Shown here piece after piece: positions 52,420 to 61,337 of a stretch of 64,000 nt of DNA (positions within the stretch are counted from its first letter, which is position 1; every line of letters starts with the position of its first letter). Source of the stretch: Lachnospiraceae bacterium (GTDB lineage Bacteria > Bacteroidota > Bacteroidia > Bacteroidales > Muribaculaceae); NCBI GenBank assembly GCA_023663655.1, contig JAMPGZ010000001.1, positions 439,861 to 503,860 of the forward strand, given 5' to 3'. The position numbers and the translations under genes are program-made. The notes below the pieces were generated by a model. It was not told where the DNA came from. It saw only the letters and a list, made by a program, of their open reading frames with translations, and searched no databases.

Positions 52420-52966
52420 AATCCCTTTCAGAAAAATAGCGGGAAAACTCTCCTTCAACAGGGCTACGATATGGGTAGCTCTGCTGAGTTGCATACTCCT
52501 GACTCAAAGCTGCCGCATAAACTTCACCCTCAACGGCTCGGCGATAGACTATACCGTGTATAAAACCATATCGGTATCCAACTTCCCGATCAGAGCCGCA
52601 CTGGTGTATCCGCCACTGCAACAGACATTTGAAAACGCTCTTCTCGACTATATCACCCGCAACACCCGCCTGCAAGTGGTCGACCACGGAGCCGACCTTG
52701 AAATGACCGGCGAAATAACAGGATACTCACTCTCCCCACAAGCGGTGACCGAAAACGCACTTGCGTCGAAGACCCGCCTCACGATCACTGTACGTGTGAA
52801 ATACACCGACACCAAAAACGAGAAAAACGACGTCGACCAGTCATTCTCAGCCTATCAGGATTTTGACAGCTCAGAGATGCTCACCGACGTGCAGGATCAA
52901 TTGTGCACAGAGATCACCGAACAGCTTGTAGACCTCATTTTCAACGCCACACTCGGAAACTGGTAA
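52406..52966 (+). CDS. lptE: LptE-like LPS-assembly lipoprotein
   Basis: A 186-residue lipoprotein with lipobox LTQSC (Cys36) after a long N-terminal leader. The mature part matches the LptE family in Bacteroidota (SCRINFTLNGSAIDY, then FENALLDYITRNTRL). LptE plugs the LptD barrel that inserts lipopolysaccharide into the outer membrane. It overlaps the activator gene by 14 bases. Confidence 0.82.
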   Translation: MDLNRIPFRKIAGKLSFNRATIWVALLSCILLTQSCRINFTLNGSAIDYTVYKTISVSNFPIRAALVYPPLQQTFENALLDYITRNTRLQVVDHGADLEMTGEITGYSLSPQAVTENALASKTRLTITVRVKYTDTKNEKNDVDQSFSAYQDFDSSEMLTDVQDQLCTEITEQLVDLIFNATLGNW

Positions 52967-52973
52967 TCACGGA

Positions 52974-53759
52974 ATGATGAAGAAGTCAGATGCGGAAATA
53001 TTGAAAGAACTGCTTGCCGACCCGTCAAAAAAGGTCAGCCCGGAGTGGTGTGACGCTGTGAGCCGCAAGAATCCTTACTTCACCCTGCCGGCAATGCTTG
53101 AACTGGAACGCAACGTCAACACAGGTGGGGACTCCGACCGGAGGAAAAAACTCATACAGCGTGTAGCCATGAACAGTGCATCGCCCGAAATGCTTTACCG
53201 CCTTACAGAACCACTCGGACAGGCACAGAACAATTTCTATCCCGAGGAAGAGCCCAAAGAACCGGCATCGACCGAGGAGGTGATCGACACGTTCATAACC
53301 ACCTATGGCGGAAGCGACAACGAAGAAACCGCTCTTTTAGAAAAGCTCATTTTCAACCCGGTGCCTGATTACGCCCTCCTTCTTTCCGAAGAGGAGGGAA
53401 GAAGCCTCCCGGCTGAAACCGACGCTGCCGACGACACTCAGGAGAGCCGCATAAACTCGTTCATCCTGAAAAGCCGTGAGCACCACGGACACTTCCCTCC
53501 GGCAACCGAAACACCGGCTCCGGCTCCCAAGCCCGTGCCCGCCAAAAAAGAACCGATTCAAGAGCCTGCCACTCAGGATGACACGCTTCTGAGCGAGAGT
53601 TTGGCTAAAATTTATATAAAACAGCGTCGATATGCCAAGGCTTATGAAATTATAAGCAATTTAAGTTTGAAATATCCGGAAAAAAGTATTTACTTTGCAG
53701 ACCAATTGCGTTTTTTGCAGAAACTGGTCATAAATCAGCAATATATAAAACAGAAATAA
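52974..53759 (+). CDS. Conserved protein of unknown function between lptE and secG
   Basis: A 261-residue soluble protein without a signal peptide or membrane span. The N-terminal part (DAEILKELLADPSKKVSPEW) is helical, and the middle is low-complexity and Pro/Glu-rich (ETPAPAPKPVPAKKE). The C-terminal 65 residues (ESLAKIYIKQRRYAKAYEII, then SLKYPEKS) form one or two TPR-like helices. I do not recognise a function. It is 1 base before secG, so the two are co-transcribed. Confidence 0.65.
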   Translation: MMKKSDAEILKELLADPSKKVSPEWCDAVSRKNPYFTLPAMLELERNVNTGGDSDRRKKLIQRVAMNSASPEMLYRLTEPLGQAQNNFYPEEEPKEPASTEEVIDTFITTYGGSDNEETALLEKLIFNPVPDYALLLSEEEGRSLPAETDAADDTQESRINSFILKSREHHGHFPPATETPAPAPKPVPAKKEPIQEPATQDDTLLSESLAKIYIKQRRYAKAYEIISNLSLKYPEKSIYFADQLRFLQKLVINQQYIKQK

Positions 53760-53760
53760 C

Positions 53761-54132
53761 ATGTATATCTTAGTTATCACACTTACTGTAATCGCATCAA
53801 TCCTTATGATCGGAGTGGTGCTCATTCAAAAATCAAAAGGAGGAGGTCTTTCTTCTCAATTCGGCGGAGCCAATCAGGTAATGGGCGTTCGCCGCACCAA
53901 CGACTTCATTGAAAAGACCACATGGTGGCTCGCTGCCGCAATCGGCGTATTGGCTATTGTAGGCGTTTTCGTTATGCCCCGCAACCTTGTTCAGGGCACT
54001 TCACGCGTGGCTCCCGCTGCCGTTGAGCAGACTCAGCCCGCCGACTTCAACACCAACGTAGGCGACGCTCCCGCTCTTCCCGTAGCTCCTGCCGCTCAGG
54101 AAGCTCCTGCTGAAACACCCGCTCAGAACTAA
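53761..54132 (+). CDS. secG: Preprotein translocase subunit SecG
   Basis: A 123-residue membrane protein of the SecYEG channel. The first span (YILVITLTVIASILMIGVVL), the conserved cytoplasmic loop QKSKGGGLSSQFGGANQ and the second span (WWLAAAIGVLAIVGVFV) are typical. A periplasmic tail of about 45 residues rich in Ala/Pro/Glu is a lineage extension. A terminator follows. Confidence 0.92.
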   Translation: MYILVITLTVIASILMIGVVLIQKSKGGGLSSQFGGANQVMGVRRTNDFIEKTTWWLAAAIGVLAIVGVFVMPRNLVQGTSRVAPAAVEQTQPADFNTNVGDAPALPVAPAAQEAPAETPAQN

Positions 54133-54153
54133 CATCACATCCACTAAAGATAC

Positions 54154-54193
54154 ATCCGGACTATCACCATCGTGGCGGTCCGGATTTTTTTTT
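54154..54193 (+). terminator. Intrinsic terminator after secG
   Basis: An 8-bp stem (ATCCGGAC 54154-54161 with GTCCGGAT 54178-54185) is followed by a run of nine T. Confidence 0.85.
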
Positions 54194-54249
54194 GCAATCC
54201 AATCGGCAATTTTATTTACAATATGTGATCGGGAATACCATCTTTTCAT

Positions 54250-54257
54250 TATCTTTG
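54250..54257 (+). promoter_or_regulatory. Candidate promoter for the TlpA/plug-protein operon
   Basis: TATCTTTG matches TAnnTTTG, 57 bases before the ATG at 54315. The -33 region is poor. Confidence 0.5.
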
Positions 54258-54314
54258 CAATACCCTTCCCCCACATTAATTAACATCTTTAACCTCTTTA
54301 ACTTTATTAACACC

Positions 54315-56384
54315 ATGGAAAGAAATGTAATGTGGATGATTCTGTTTCTTCTGTCACTTGCTGTAACCAAGCCGGTTGTTGCCGCACAGTCCGGCAGCCA
54401 TCCCGGCGCACGCATAATCGAATACCCCGATTACGAATGCAAGAAATCGGGAATACTTAACATCGAGAGAATCACTATTGACGGCGACAGCACACGCGTG
54501 GATTTTCTGCTGAAATCAAAACCCGGATATTTCGGAACCGTAGGGAAAAACACACGTCTGCGCGACAACGCCTCATCGGTCGAATATCTTCCCGTCAGGG
54601 CTGAAGGCATTGAATTTGACAAGGCAATCCGCACAAAGAAAGACAGTGTCGTGCGCTACTCTCTGTTTTATGAGGCATTGCCCGCCACAGTCAAGAAAAT
54701 CGATATGCTTGAGGGCACTTGGGACATCTTCGGCATAAGACTCGACGGGGAGAAAGCCGCTAAACCGGCTCGCGTGAAGAATCCCGAGTCACTGATAGTG
54801 ACCAAAAAGCACTCCGACACTCCGGCACCCATATTCTCGCGTGGACGCATGACAATCTCCGGCATCATCGACAGCTATGACCCACGCGCTTATGGCGACC
54901 TCATCCAAGTAAACTTGGAGAACTGTATCGGACAAAAACGCCTCACCACCAATATACACATAAATCCCGACGGCAGCTTTTCAAAAGAGCTGGATATGCT
55001 GAGTTCCGGCGAACTGACATTGCTATTTACCAATATTGATATGCTTTCGCTATACGTAGAACCGGGAGAAGATCTCTTCATTTATGTCGATCCCGAAATA
55101 ATGAAGCTCCGGCAAGCCGGCGTGAAGACCGACAAGCCGACATTCAGTTTCGGTGGCTCTCTCGGCGAAATCAACAATGGCATAATCAACGCGCCGAAGC
55201 TCTCATACGTGCGCTATGACAACCGGAAATCACAGCAGGAAAATCACCGTAAAATTGACGACACCGCTGAAAAGTGGACTGAAAAGACCGAGAATTATAT
55301 CTCAGCCAATCCTTCCCTGCATCCTATAGCCGCACGGTATCTAAGAAGCAATATTCTATCATTCACCGCATTCAATCACCTCGATCATCTTGACCGGAGC
55401 AATTCTTCCGAGAAAAAGGACACGGCATTTATACTGAAGATTTTCTCCGAGGTGTTGCCGCCGGTATGGACTGCCGACTCCATTATTCTAACAACCGACA
55501 TGGCTTCAGGATTGATGAACCGCATCTCCTACTGCCGTCTTCCTTATCTGACCGGAGCGATACGGAATCATGGTGTGACTCTGGATTCCGCGGCAATGCG
55601 GAAGCTCATTTATGCCCGCAAAAAACGTGAGACAGAAAAAGAAAGTAATCTTTCCGGCTCGCAGGAACTGGGACAGTCAAAGCCGGAACCGGCGAAGAAG
55701 AGAATCAATCAACTTGCCCACCCGATCAATAGCACAGAAAAATATACCCGAGCCTTAATGGACTTCGCCGGGCTTACGGAAGCCTCGCTTTTTATGCAAG
55801 TCAACGAAGCGGCATACGTGTGCAGTTATCTTATTCCTCACGATCTCGGTCCCATCGAAGAAACAATGGCTACCATCGACTCACTGCACCTCATCACGCG
55901 TCCCGAATTGCGTGACGCAGTCGCCGAATACTACGAAGGTCTTTATGCGACCCGCCCTTACCATCTACCCGATACCGAAGGCGGGAAAATACTCAAGTCA
56001 ATCATTGCGCCTTACAAGGGCAAAGCTGTGATAGTCGATTTCTGGACCTTGGGGTGTGGACCTTGCCGCTTGGAAATAGAGACCTGGAAAGAGTTCCGAG
56101 ACAAAAACCGTACAGGTAAGGACTATGTGTTTGTCTTTGTCACCAATGACGAAGAATCGCAGGAAGAGCCTTACGAAAAGTATGTGGCAAAGAACCTGAA
56201 CAACGACATCACACTGCGCATCCCTCACAAAGACTTCTTGCTGATAAAGGAGGAGCTGAACTTCAACTCTTATCCACGCAAAATTCTCTTTGACCCCGAA
56301 GGACGTGTCGTCAATTCCAATTTCCGCTTCTACTCTTCTGAGATTTTGGGAAAGTCGCTCCAGAAATTAGGAATCGAGCTATAA
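54315..56384 (+). CDS. Exported TlpA-like thioredoxin-fold protein
   Basis: A 689-residue periplasmic protein. The ATG at 54315 gives a signal peptide (NVMWMILFLLSLAVTKPVVAAQ); an earlier in-frame start at 54192 overlaps the promoter. About 540 residues of beta-rich and helical sequence of unknown type precede a C-terminal TlpA-like thioredoxin domain (AVIVDFWTLGCGPCRLEIE) with the redox pair Cys581-Cys584 and FLLIKEELNFNSYPRKILFD. It probably reduces disulfides of exported proteins. It ends 6 bases before the plug-domain gene, so the three genes to 58858 appear to form one operon. Confidence 0.8.
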   Translation: MERNVMWMILFLLSLAVTKPVVAAQSGSHPGARIIEYPDYECKKSGILNIERITIDGDSTRVDFLLKSKPGYFGTVGKNTRLRDNASSVEYLPVRAEGIEFDKAIRTKKDSVVRYSLFYEALPATVKKIDMLEGTWDIFGIRLDGEKAAKPARVKNPESLIVTKKHSDTPAPIFSRGRMTISGIIDSYDPRAYGDLIQVNLENCIGQKRLTTNIHINPDGSFSKELDMLSSGELTLLFTNIDMLSLYVEPGEDLFIYVDPEIMKLRQAGVKTDKPTFSFGGSLGEINNGIINAPKLSYVRYDNRKSQQENHRKIDDTAEKWTEKTENYISANPSLHPIAARYLRSNILSFTAFNHLDHLDRSNSSEKKDTAFILKIFSEVLPPVWTADSIILTTDMASGLMNRISYCRLPYLTGAIRNHGVTLDSAAMRKLIYARKKRETEKESNLSGSQELGQSKPEPAKKRINQLAHPINSTEKYTRALMDFAGLTEASLFMQVNEAAYVCSYLIPHDLGPIEETMATIDSLHLITRPELRDAVAEYYEGLYATRPYHLPDTEGGKILKSIIAPYKGKAVIVDFWTLGCGPCRLEIETWKEFRDKNRTGKDYVFVFVTNDEESQEEPYEKYVAKNLNNDITLRIPHKDFLLIKEELNFNSYPRKILFDPEGRVVNSNFRFYSSEILGKSLQKLGIEL

Positions 56385-56390
56385 CCCGAT

Positions 56391-57800
56391 ATGAGATTCA
56401 TCCTCGCAATACTGTCTCTATGCTTTGCGTCTCCGGCTTTACCGATTGAAAGCCGGACACCGACCACGCATATCACAATCGATGTGCCCGACAGCATTGC
56501 CACGAAGTCAACTACGGTTTCAGTGTCAGTGACTGACGGTGGCTTGCCTGCCGAGAATTCGACAACAATAGGCTGCGAGATATTGCTCAACTCCGAGCTT
56601 AAAGGCAACATTGAAACCCCCCAATATTATTTCGAGAATCCAGACGCAGGAACCGACATCGACCTTGACCTGCTGATGATGACACAAGGATGGAGGAGAT
56701 ATGACTGCACCGACATCCTGAATGACTCTCTGCCGAAGATTGACTTTCCGGTAGAACAATCGCAGTCCATAAGCGGTCACGTCGAAAAGTCATTCAACCG
56801 CCATCCAAAAGGGATGAAAGTGGTGCTTTTCTCCCCCACAACGCTTGAAATGACTCAGTTTCAACTCGGCGACAGCAACCGGTTTGTCATCTCGGGGCTT
56901 GATTTCGTAGACGGCACTCCGTTCACCCTCGAGGCTCAGACGAAAGATGGAGGCACATCGACCGTTTCAATACATATCGACTCTGTCGCAGCTCCTAAAG
57001 TATCGCCTCTTATGGAATATGCCTCCAACTCACAACAAGCCGACAGCACAACACTATCTTTCTCACAATATGTGAAGAAACAACCACGCACCCCGTCACT
57101 GCTCGATATGCAGGAGCTGGACGAAGTGAGCGTTACCGCACGCAAGAAGCAGAAATGGAGCAGCCGAGGCAACATCAATCCTCACCGCAGCTATAAAGAC
57201 GGCGATGAGAAAATCGCCCGGTTTTCCACTATGGAATCCCTTCTCAGGAGCCTGAGTGTGAGAATCCGACACTCCGACAATGACGGCGGAGCATTGCCCG
57301 AACCACAATTTGGAGAATATGTCACGAACGACTTCATTCCAACACCCGTGTTCATCGACGGTTTCCGAAGCGAACAGCGTGAAGCCTTTGACCTACATCC
57401 GCAGAACGTGAACTCCATCGAGTATTTCCGTCCCGGCGATGCACGTGTCGCCTCCTATACACCCGAAGCAATCTATACAGGGGTATTGCTCATAACCACC
57501 AAATATGGTTCGGAGGGAAAAAGAACACAGCAACCGTCAATGGCAAGCATCACCCCACTCGGCTATCAGCCTCCGGTGGAATTTTATGTGCCTAAATACC
57601 CGGAAGCGGAAGATGCACTGTATCATTATCCAGGCTCCCGCCCCACTCTATATTGGAATCCGAAACTATCGACGGGGGCAAATGGCAAATTCAGTATTGA
57701 GATACCGGAAAGCACTTGCCCTAAATTAAACATCTCTTTGCAAGGCATAACCCACGGCGGTAAGATTATCGATATAACTAAAGCGATGCAATCAAAATGA
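56391..57800 (+). CDS. Exported plug-domain protein corresponding to the C-terminal half of a macroglobulin/plug protein
   Basis: A 469-residue protein with its own signal peptide (RFILAILSLCFASPALP). The N-terminal Ig-like part (ITIDVPDSIATKSTTVSVSV, then QGWRRYD) and the later TonB-plug-like segment (LDEVSVTARKK, then DGFRSEQREAFDLHPQNVNS, and GVLLITTKYG) normally occur in the second half of about 800-900-residue Bacteroidota proteins with an MG2-like first half. No beta-barrel follows, so it is not a complete TonB receptor. The matching first half is encoded directly downstream with a 4-base overlap (ATGA). Confidence 0.65.
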   Translation: MRFILAILSLCFASPALPIESRTPTTHITIDVPDSIATKSTTVSVSVTDGGLPAENSTTIGCEILLNSELKGNIETPQYYFENPDAGTDIDLDLLMMTQGWRRYDCTDILNDSLPKIDFPVEQSQSISGHVEKSFNRHPKGMKVVLFSPTTLEMTQFQLGDSNRFVISGLDFVDGTPFTLEAQTKDGGTSTVSIHIDSVAAPKVSPLMEYASNSQQADSTTLSFSQYVKKQPRTPSLLDMQELDEVSVTARKKQKWSSRGNINPHRSYKDGDEKIARFSTMESLLRSLSVRIRHSDNDGGALPEPQFGEYVTNDFIPTPVFIDGFRSEQREAFDLHPQNVNSIEYFRPGDARVASYTPEAIYTGVLLITTKYGSEGKRTQQPSMASITPLGYQPPVEFYVPKYPEAEDALYHYPGSRPTLYWNPKLSTGANGKFSIEIPESTCPKLNISLQGITHGGKIIDITKAMQSK

Positions 57801-58858
57801 ATGTACTACGCATATATCTGAGTTTGACGGCGTGGCTTTTGACCGCGATGTGTGCTGCGGCACAGGAGCCATTGGATGCCGACAGCATCGCTTCGCTGTT
57901 TCTGGAACATTATGCCAAGGCACCACAGGAAAAGGCGTATGTGCATACCGACAGGGATTATTACGCCGCAGGAGACACCGTGTGGTTTCGCGCCTACATC
58001 GTGGATGCCGCATCCAATCAATTGACCGACCGATCCAAATTCGTGTACCTCGAATTGCTTGACAACACCGCAGATACCCTGATACGGCGGATAAAGATCA
58101 AAGCCGACACAGCTGGAGTGTTTGCCAATGCCCTACCGCTCTCCTCCCGCATGAAGAGCGGCACTTACACCCTTGCCGCATATACGCAGTGGATGCAAAA
58201 CTTTGGCGAGGAGATGTTCTTCAAAAAACGGCTCACAGTCGTAAATCCCAAAGACAGTATAAATCCAAGCTCCAAGGCTCGTGCTGTAAGCAAAATCGCT
58301 TTGGACATTATGCCCGAAGGGGGCAATCTCATAGCCGGACATACACAACGTGTTGCCTTCAAGGCTATGGGTGATAACGGACTGGGGGTGGACGTGCAAG
58401 CCCGGCTTGTCAATGCGGCAGGTGACGTAATCAAAGAAACCGCATCACGGCACCTCGGCATGGGTTACTTATTGGTCAACGCCGATGCCGGAGAAGAGCT
58501 GTGGCTTGAGGCATTCACCGCCGACGGGCTTTCGTGCCGCACGAAACTGCCCGAAGCGCTTGAGCAAGGCGCCACCCTCTCGGTGAACCAACACAAAGGG
58601 GTAGTGCTGATACAGCCTTTCGTCACTCCCGGCATCAATATTGAAAACATGGCGTTAGTCATCTATGGAGCCGGCAATCTTATGGTCATAGAGCTTGCCG
58701 ATGCCTCACCGATCAGAATGCCGAGCCGCGATCTTAAGCCCGGAGTGGTCAATATAGCCCTAATTGACCGCGAGTCACGACGTGTACTTGCCGAAAGGCT
58801 CGTTTTCATCCGCGACCGGGAGATTTCCGACATTGATATTTCAGTTACTGTGGAGTGA
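57797..58858 (+). CDS. Exported MG2-like protein corresponding to the N-terminal half of the same family
   Basis: A 353-residue exported protein (signal peptide NVLRIYLSLTAWLLTAMCAAAQ). It has the typical opening of MG2/macroglobulin-like Bacteroidota proteins: EKAYVHTDRDYYAAGDTVWF, RSKFVYLELLD and SGTYTLAAYTQWMQNFGE. It ends at RVLAERLVFIRD plus a short strand, just where full-length relatives continue into the domain that starts the upstream gene. The halves are thus separate polypeptides in swapped order. A 199-base AT-rich gap without genes follows. Confidence 0.65.
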   Translation: MNVLRIYLSLTAWLLTAMCAAAQEPLDADSIASLFLEHYAKAPQEKAYVHTDRDYYAAGDTVWFRAYIVDAASNQLTDRSKFVYLELLDNTADTLIRRIKIKADTAGVFANALPLSSRMKSGTYTLAAYTQWMQNFGEEMFFKKRLTVVNPKDSINPSSKARAVSKIALDIMPEGGNLIAGHTQRVAFKAMGDNGLGVDVQARLVNAAGDVIKETASRHLGMGYLLVNADAGEELWLEAFTADGLSCRTKLPEALEQGATLSVNQHKGVVLIQPFVTPGINIENMALVIYGAGNLMVIELADASPIRMPSRDLKPGVVNIALIDRESRRVLAERLVFIRDREISDIDISVTVE

Positions 58859-59008
58859 TTCAAGATTTGAATTCGAGAAAACAGGAACCATAGCTCCAAC
58901 AAATCACAATGCAATTAAAATTAGGGGCATAGATAGCAATTCAATATAAAAAAGGTGGAATTTATAAAATATTTCACTATGCCACGTATAAATTATAAAT
59001 AAAATGCT

Positions 59009-59016
59009 TATATTTG
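59009..59016 (+). promoter_or_regulatory. Candidate promoter of the Lrp-type gene
   Basis: TATATTTG matches TAnnTTTG, 41 bases before the ATG at 59058, within strongly AT-rich DNA. Confidence 0.5.
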
Positions 59017-59057
59017 CTATACCTTAAAGAACTATTCATAACAGAAATTCAATATTA

Positions 59058-59519
59058 ATGGAGAAAATAGATAATCTTGACCGCAAAATTCTTGAAATAG
59101 TGATGCGGAACGCCCGTATCCCCTCCAAAGATGTAGCTATGGAGTGCGGAGTGTCACGTGCCGCCATCCATCAGCGTCTGCAACGCCTTATTGACTTGAA
59201 GGTTATCACCGGCTCAGGCTACCATGTGAACCCCAAAGTGCTCGGCTACCGCACTTGCACCTACATAGGGGTGAATCTTGAACGCGGCGCCATGTACCGT
59301 GATGTGGTTCCGGAGCTGGAGAAGATACCGGAGATAGTGGAATGCCACTTCACCACCGGTCCTTACACAATGCTCATAAAGCTCTACGCCCGCGACAACG
59401 AGCACCTGATGGAATTGCTCAACGACCGCATCCAGATGATTCATGGCGTGACCGGAACCGAGACGCTCATCTCCCTCGACCACAGCATCGACCGGGAAAT
59501 ACCCATCAACTACGATTGA
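59058..59519 (+). CDS. Lrp/AsnC-family transcriptional regulator
   Basis: A 153-residue regulator with an N-terminal winged helix-turn-helix (LDRKILEIVMRNARIPSKDV, then CGVSRAAIHQRLQRLIDLKV) and the C-terminal RAM ligand-binding domain (VECHFTTGPYTMLIKLYARD). It probably senses an amino acid. It is monocistronic with its own promoter and terminator, and no metabolic partner is adjacent. Confidence 0.9.
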   Translation: MEKIDNLDRKILEIVMRNARIPSKDVAMECGVSRAAIHQRLQRLIDLKVITGSGYHVNPKVLGYRTCTYIGVNLERGAMYRDVVPELEKIPEIVECHFTTGPYTMLIKLYARDNEHLMELLNDRIQMIHGVTGTETLISLDHSIDREIPINYD

Positions 59520-59542
59520 CAATAATCCGTCATACCGTCACC

Positions 59543-59577
59543 GAGGGCATAGCTTATAGCGATTTGCCCTCTTTTTT
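59543..59577 (+). terminator. Terminator after the Lrp-type gene
   Basis: A 7-bp stem (GAGGGCA 59543-59549 with TGCCCTC 59565-59571) is followed by TTTTTT. Its T-run overlaps the -33 box of the next promoter. Confidence 0.75.
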
Positions 59578-59606
59578 GTATCTACGCCGAAGATTTGCTA
59601 TTTTTG
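59575..59606 (+). promoter_or_regulatory. Promoter of the AraC-surE pair
   Basis: TTTG (59575-59578) and TATTTTTG (59599-59606) with exact 20-base spacing. The leader is about 22 nt. Confidence 0.75.
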
Positions 59607-59634
59607 CAATCACAACGCTACACTTCCGCAAACT

Positions 59635-60573
59635 ATGTTTTCATCGCCATTCAACACCTCATCAATGCCTGCCGACGGAATCAGATATGCAACCGTATCC
59701 GAGCCGGCAAACGCCCAAAATGCTTCGCTGGCGGCATTGAGAATCATTGACGCAGGCTACTTCGGAAATCTGCATGGTGAATGGTCGTCATCAGCCGACG
59801 ACGACACAGCCGATGGATATGTGATGCTTTACTGCATCGACGGTTGCGCGGACTATACAGTGGGAGGCAACTCGACTGCCATCACACGCCACCGGTTCAT
59901 AATACATGACGGACGAGCCGATGCCGCATACACGGTTCCTCCGGGGAAAAGCTGGTCGGTGTACCGCATACGGTTTACCGGCACGATAGCCGGAAGTCTT
60001 GTAGGCGAAATAGCCAACGGAGAGTTTTTTTCTCCCGGCGATATACTCGGCGCGGAAATAGCAGGAAGGATTGAAGAGATTCTCGTGAACATCGAACGCG
60101 ACGCCTCTCTTGAATCCCAGCTATATTGCTCGGCGCTCCTCCACTATGTCATCGGAACGGTGCGCCGATTCACCACCATGGTCGAGCACAATTCCACCGA
60201 CAGTTCGGAAGAGATTGTCGATGCTGCCATACGCTACATGAAAGAGAATCTGTCGAAGAAATTGTCGCTTCAGGACCTCACCGAAATGACCAACTATTCA
60301 AAACCTCATTTCATGACAATCTTCAAGCGTGCCACGGGACACAGCCCCATGAGCTATTTCAATATGCTCAAGATAATAAGAGCCTGCACCCTTCTCGACA
60401 CTACCGACATGAAAATAAACCAGATATGTTTTGCAATCGGCATAAATGATATGTTCTATTTCTCCCGGCTGTTCAAGAAATATATGCACGTATCTCCATC
60501 AGCCTACCGCACCCGACATAACAATCAGGTTGACAATAACGATATTGATACACAACAAACTATAAAATCATGA
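59635..60573 (+). CDS. AraC-family transcriptional regulator
   Basis: A 312-residue regulator. The N-terminal cupin-like sensing domain (GYVMLYCIDGCADYTVGG, then VPPGKSWSVYRIRF) is followed by a C-terminal pair of helix-turn-helix motifs (LSLQDLTEMTNYSKPHFMTI and INQICFAIGINDMFYFSRLF). AraC proteins of this type often control sugar-use genes; whether it controls the pectin locus 30 kb away is unknown. It overlaps surE by 4 bases. Confidence 0.9.
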   Translation: MFSSPFNTSSMPADGIRYATVSEPANAQNASLAALRIIDAGYFGNLHGEWSSSADDDTADGYVMLYCIDGCADYTVGGNSTAITRHRFIIHDGRADAAYTVPPGKSWSVYRIRFTGTIAGSLVGEIANGEFFSPGDILGAEIAGRIEEILVNIERDASLESQLYCSALLHYVIGTVRRFTTMVEHNSTDSSEEIVDAAIRYMKENLSKKLSLQDLTEMTNYSKPHFMTIFKRATGHSPMSYFNMLKIIRACTLLDTTDMKINQICFAIGINDMFYFSRLFKKYMHVSPSAYRTRHNNQVDNNDIDTQQTIKS

Positions 60574-61337
60574 CACACGAAAAGCCCCTCATACTCATAG
60601 CCAACGATGACGGAATCAATGCACCGGGCATCCACGAGTTGATAAACTATGTCGCCGATATGGGACAGATAGTGGCGATCGCTCCCGACGCGCCGCGCTC
60701 GGGACAATCATCGGCAATTTCAGTAAACAAAGTGCTGAGAGTGACACGCCACAATGATTACAACGGAGCGGAGATGTATTCTGTCAACGGCACACCGGTA
60801 GACTGCGTGAAACTGGGAATGCACGCCGTACTCCCCCGTCGCCCCGACCTCATACTGTCGGGCATAAACCACGGATCCAATTCAGGAAACTCAATAATAT
60901 ATTCCGGCACAATGGGCGCTGTGCTTGAAGGATGTATGCTTGGAATTCCTTCAGTGGGATTCTCCTATCTGAGCCACGATGAGAAAGCCGACATTTCGGT
61001 GTGCCGCGACATCGTGAGAGAAGTTACGTCCAAAGTAATAGCACAAGGACTGCCGCATGATATATGCCTCAACGTGAATATCCCCAAAAGCGACCGCATA
61101 AACGGAATGAAGGTGGTGAGGGCGGCACGAGGATTCTGGACGGAAGAGTATGCCGATTATGTGGATCCACACGGCAAACCATTTTATTGGCTTACCGGAA
61201 AATTCCACAATGAGGAGCCTGACAATCCCTCGACCGACCTCTATTGGCTCGAAAGAGGATATGCCTCGGTAGTGCCATGCCGTCCCGACCAGTCAGCGAC
61301 TGATCAGATAGACAATATTGAAAATCTTCTCGGTTAA
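60570..61337 (+). CDS. surE: 5'-nucleotidase SurE
   Basis: A 255-residue metal-dependent phosphatase acting on nucleoside monophosphates and other survival-related substrates. Metal-binding ANDDGINAPG (Asp13-Asp14), APRSGQSSAIS, GINHGSNSG and the SGTMGAVLEG loop are intact. It is coupled to the AraC gene by ATGA. Its stop overlaps the convergent ferredoxin gene by 4 bases through a shared TTAA. Confidence 0.93.
   Translation: MTHEKPLILIANDDGINAPGIHELINYVADMGQIVAIAPDAPRSGQSSAISVNKVLRVTRHNDYNGAEMYSVNGTPVDCVKLGMHAVLPRRPDLILSGINHGSNSGNSIIYSGTMGAVLEGCMLGIPSVGFSYLSHDEKADISVCRDIVREVTSKVIAQGLPHDICLNVNIPKSDRINGMKVVRAARGFWTEEYADYVDPHGKPFYWLTGKFHNEEPDNPSTDLYWLERGYASVVPCRPDQSATDQIDNIENLLG

Noticed and set aside
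56391-57800. Truncated TonB-dependent receptor pseudogene
   Set aside because: It has its own signal peptide, an intact frame and tight coupling to both neighbours, so it is more likely functional than broken.
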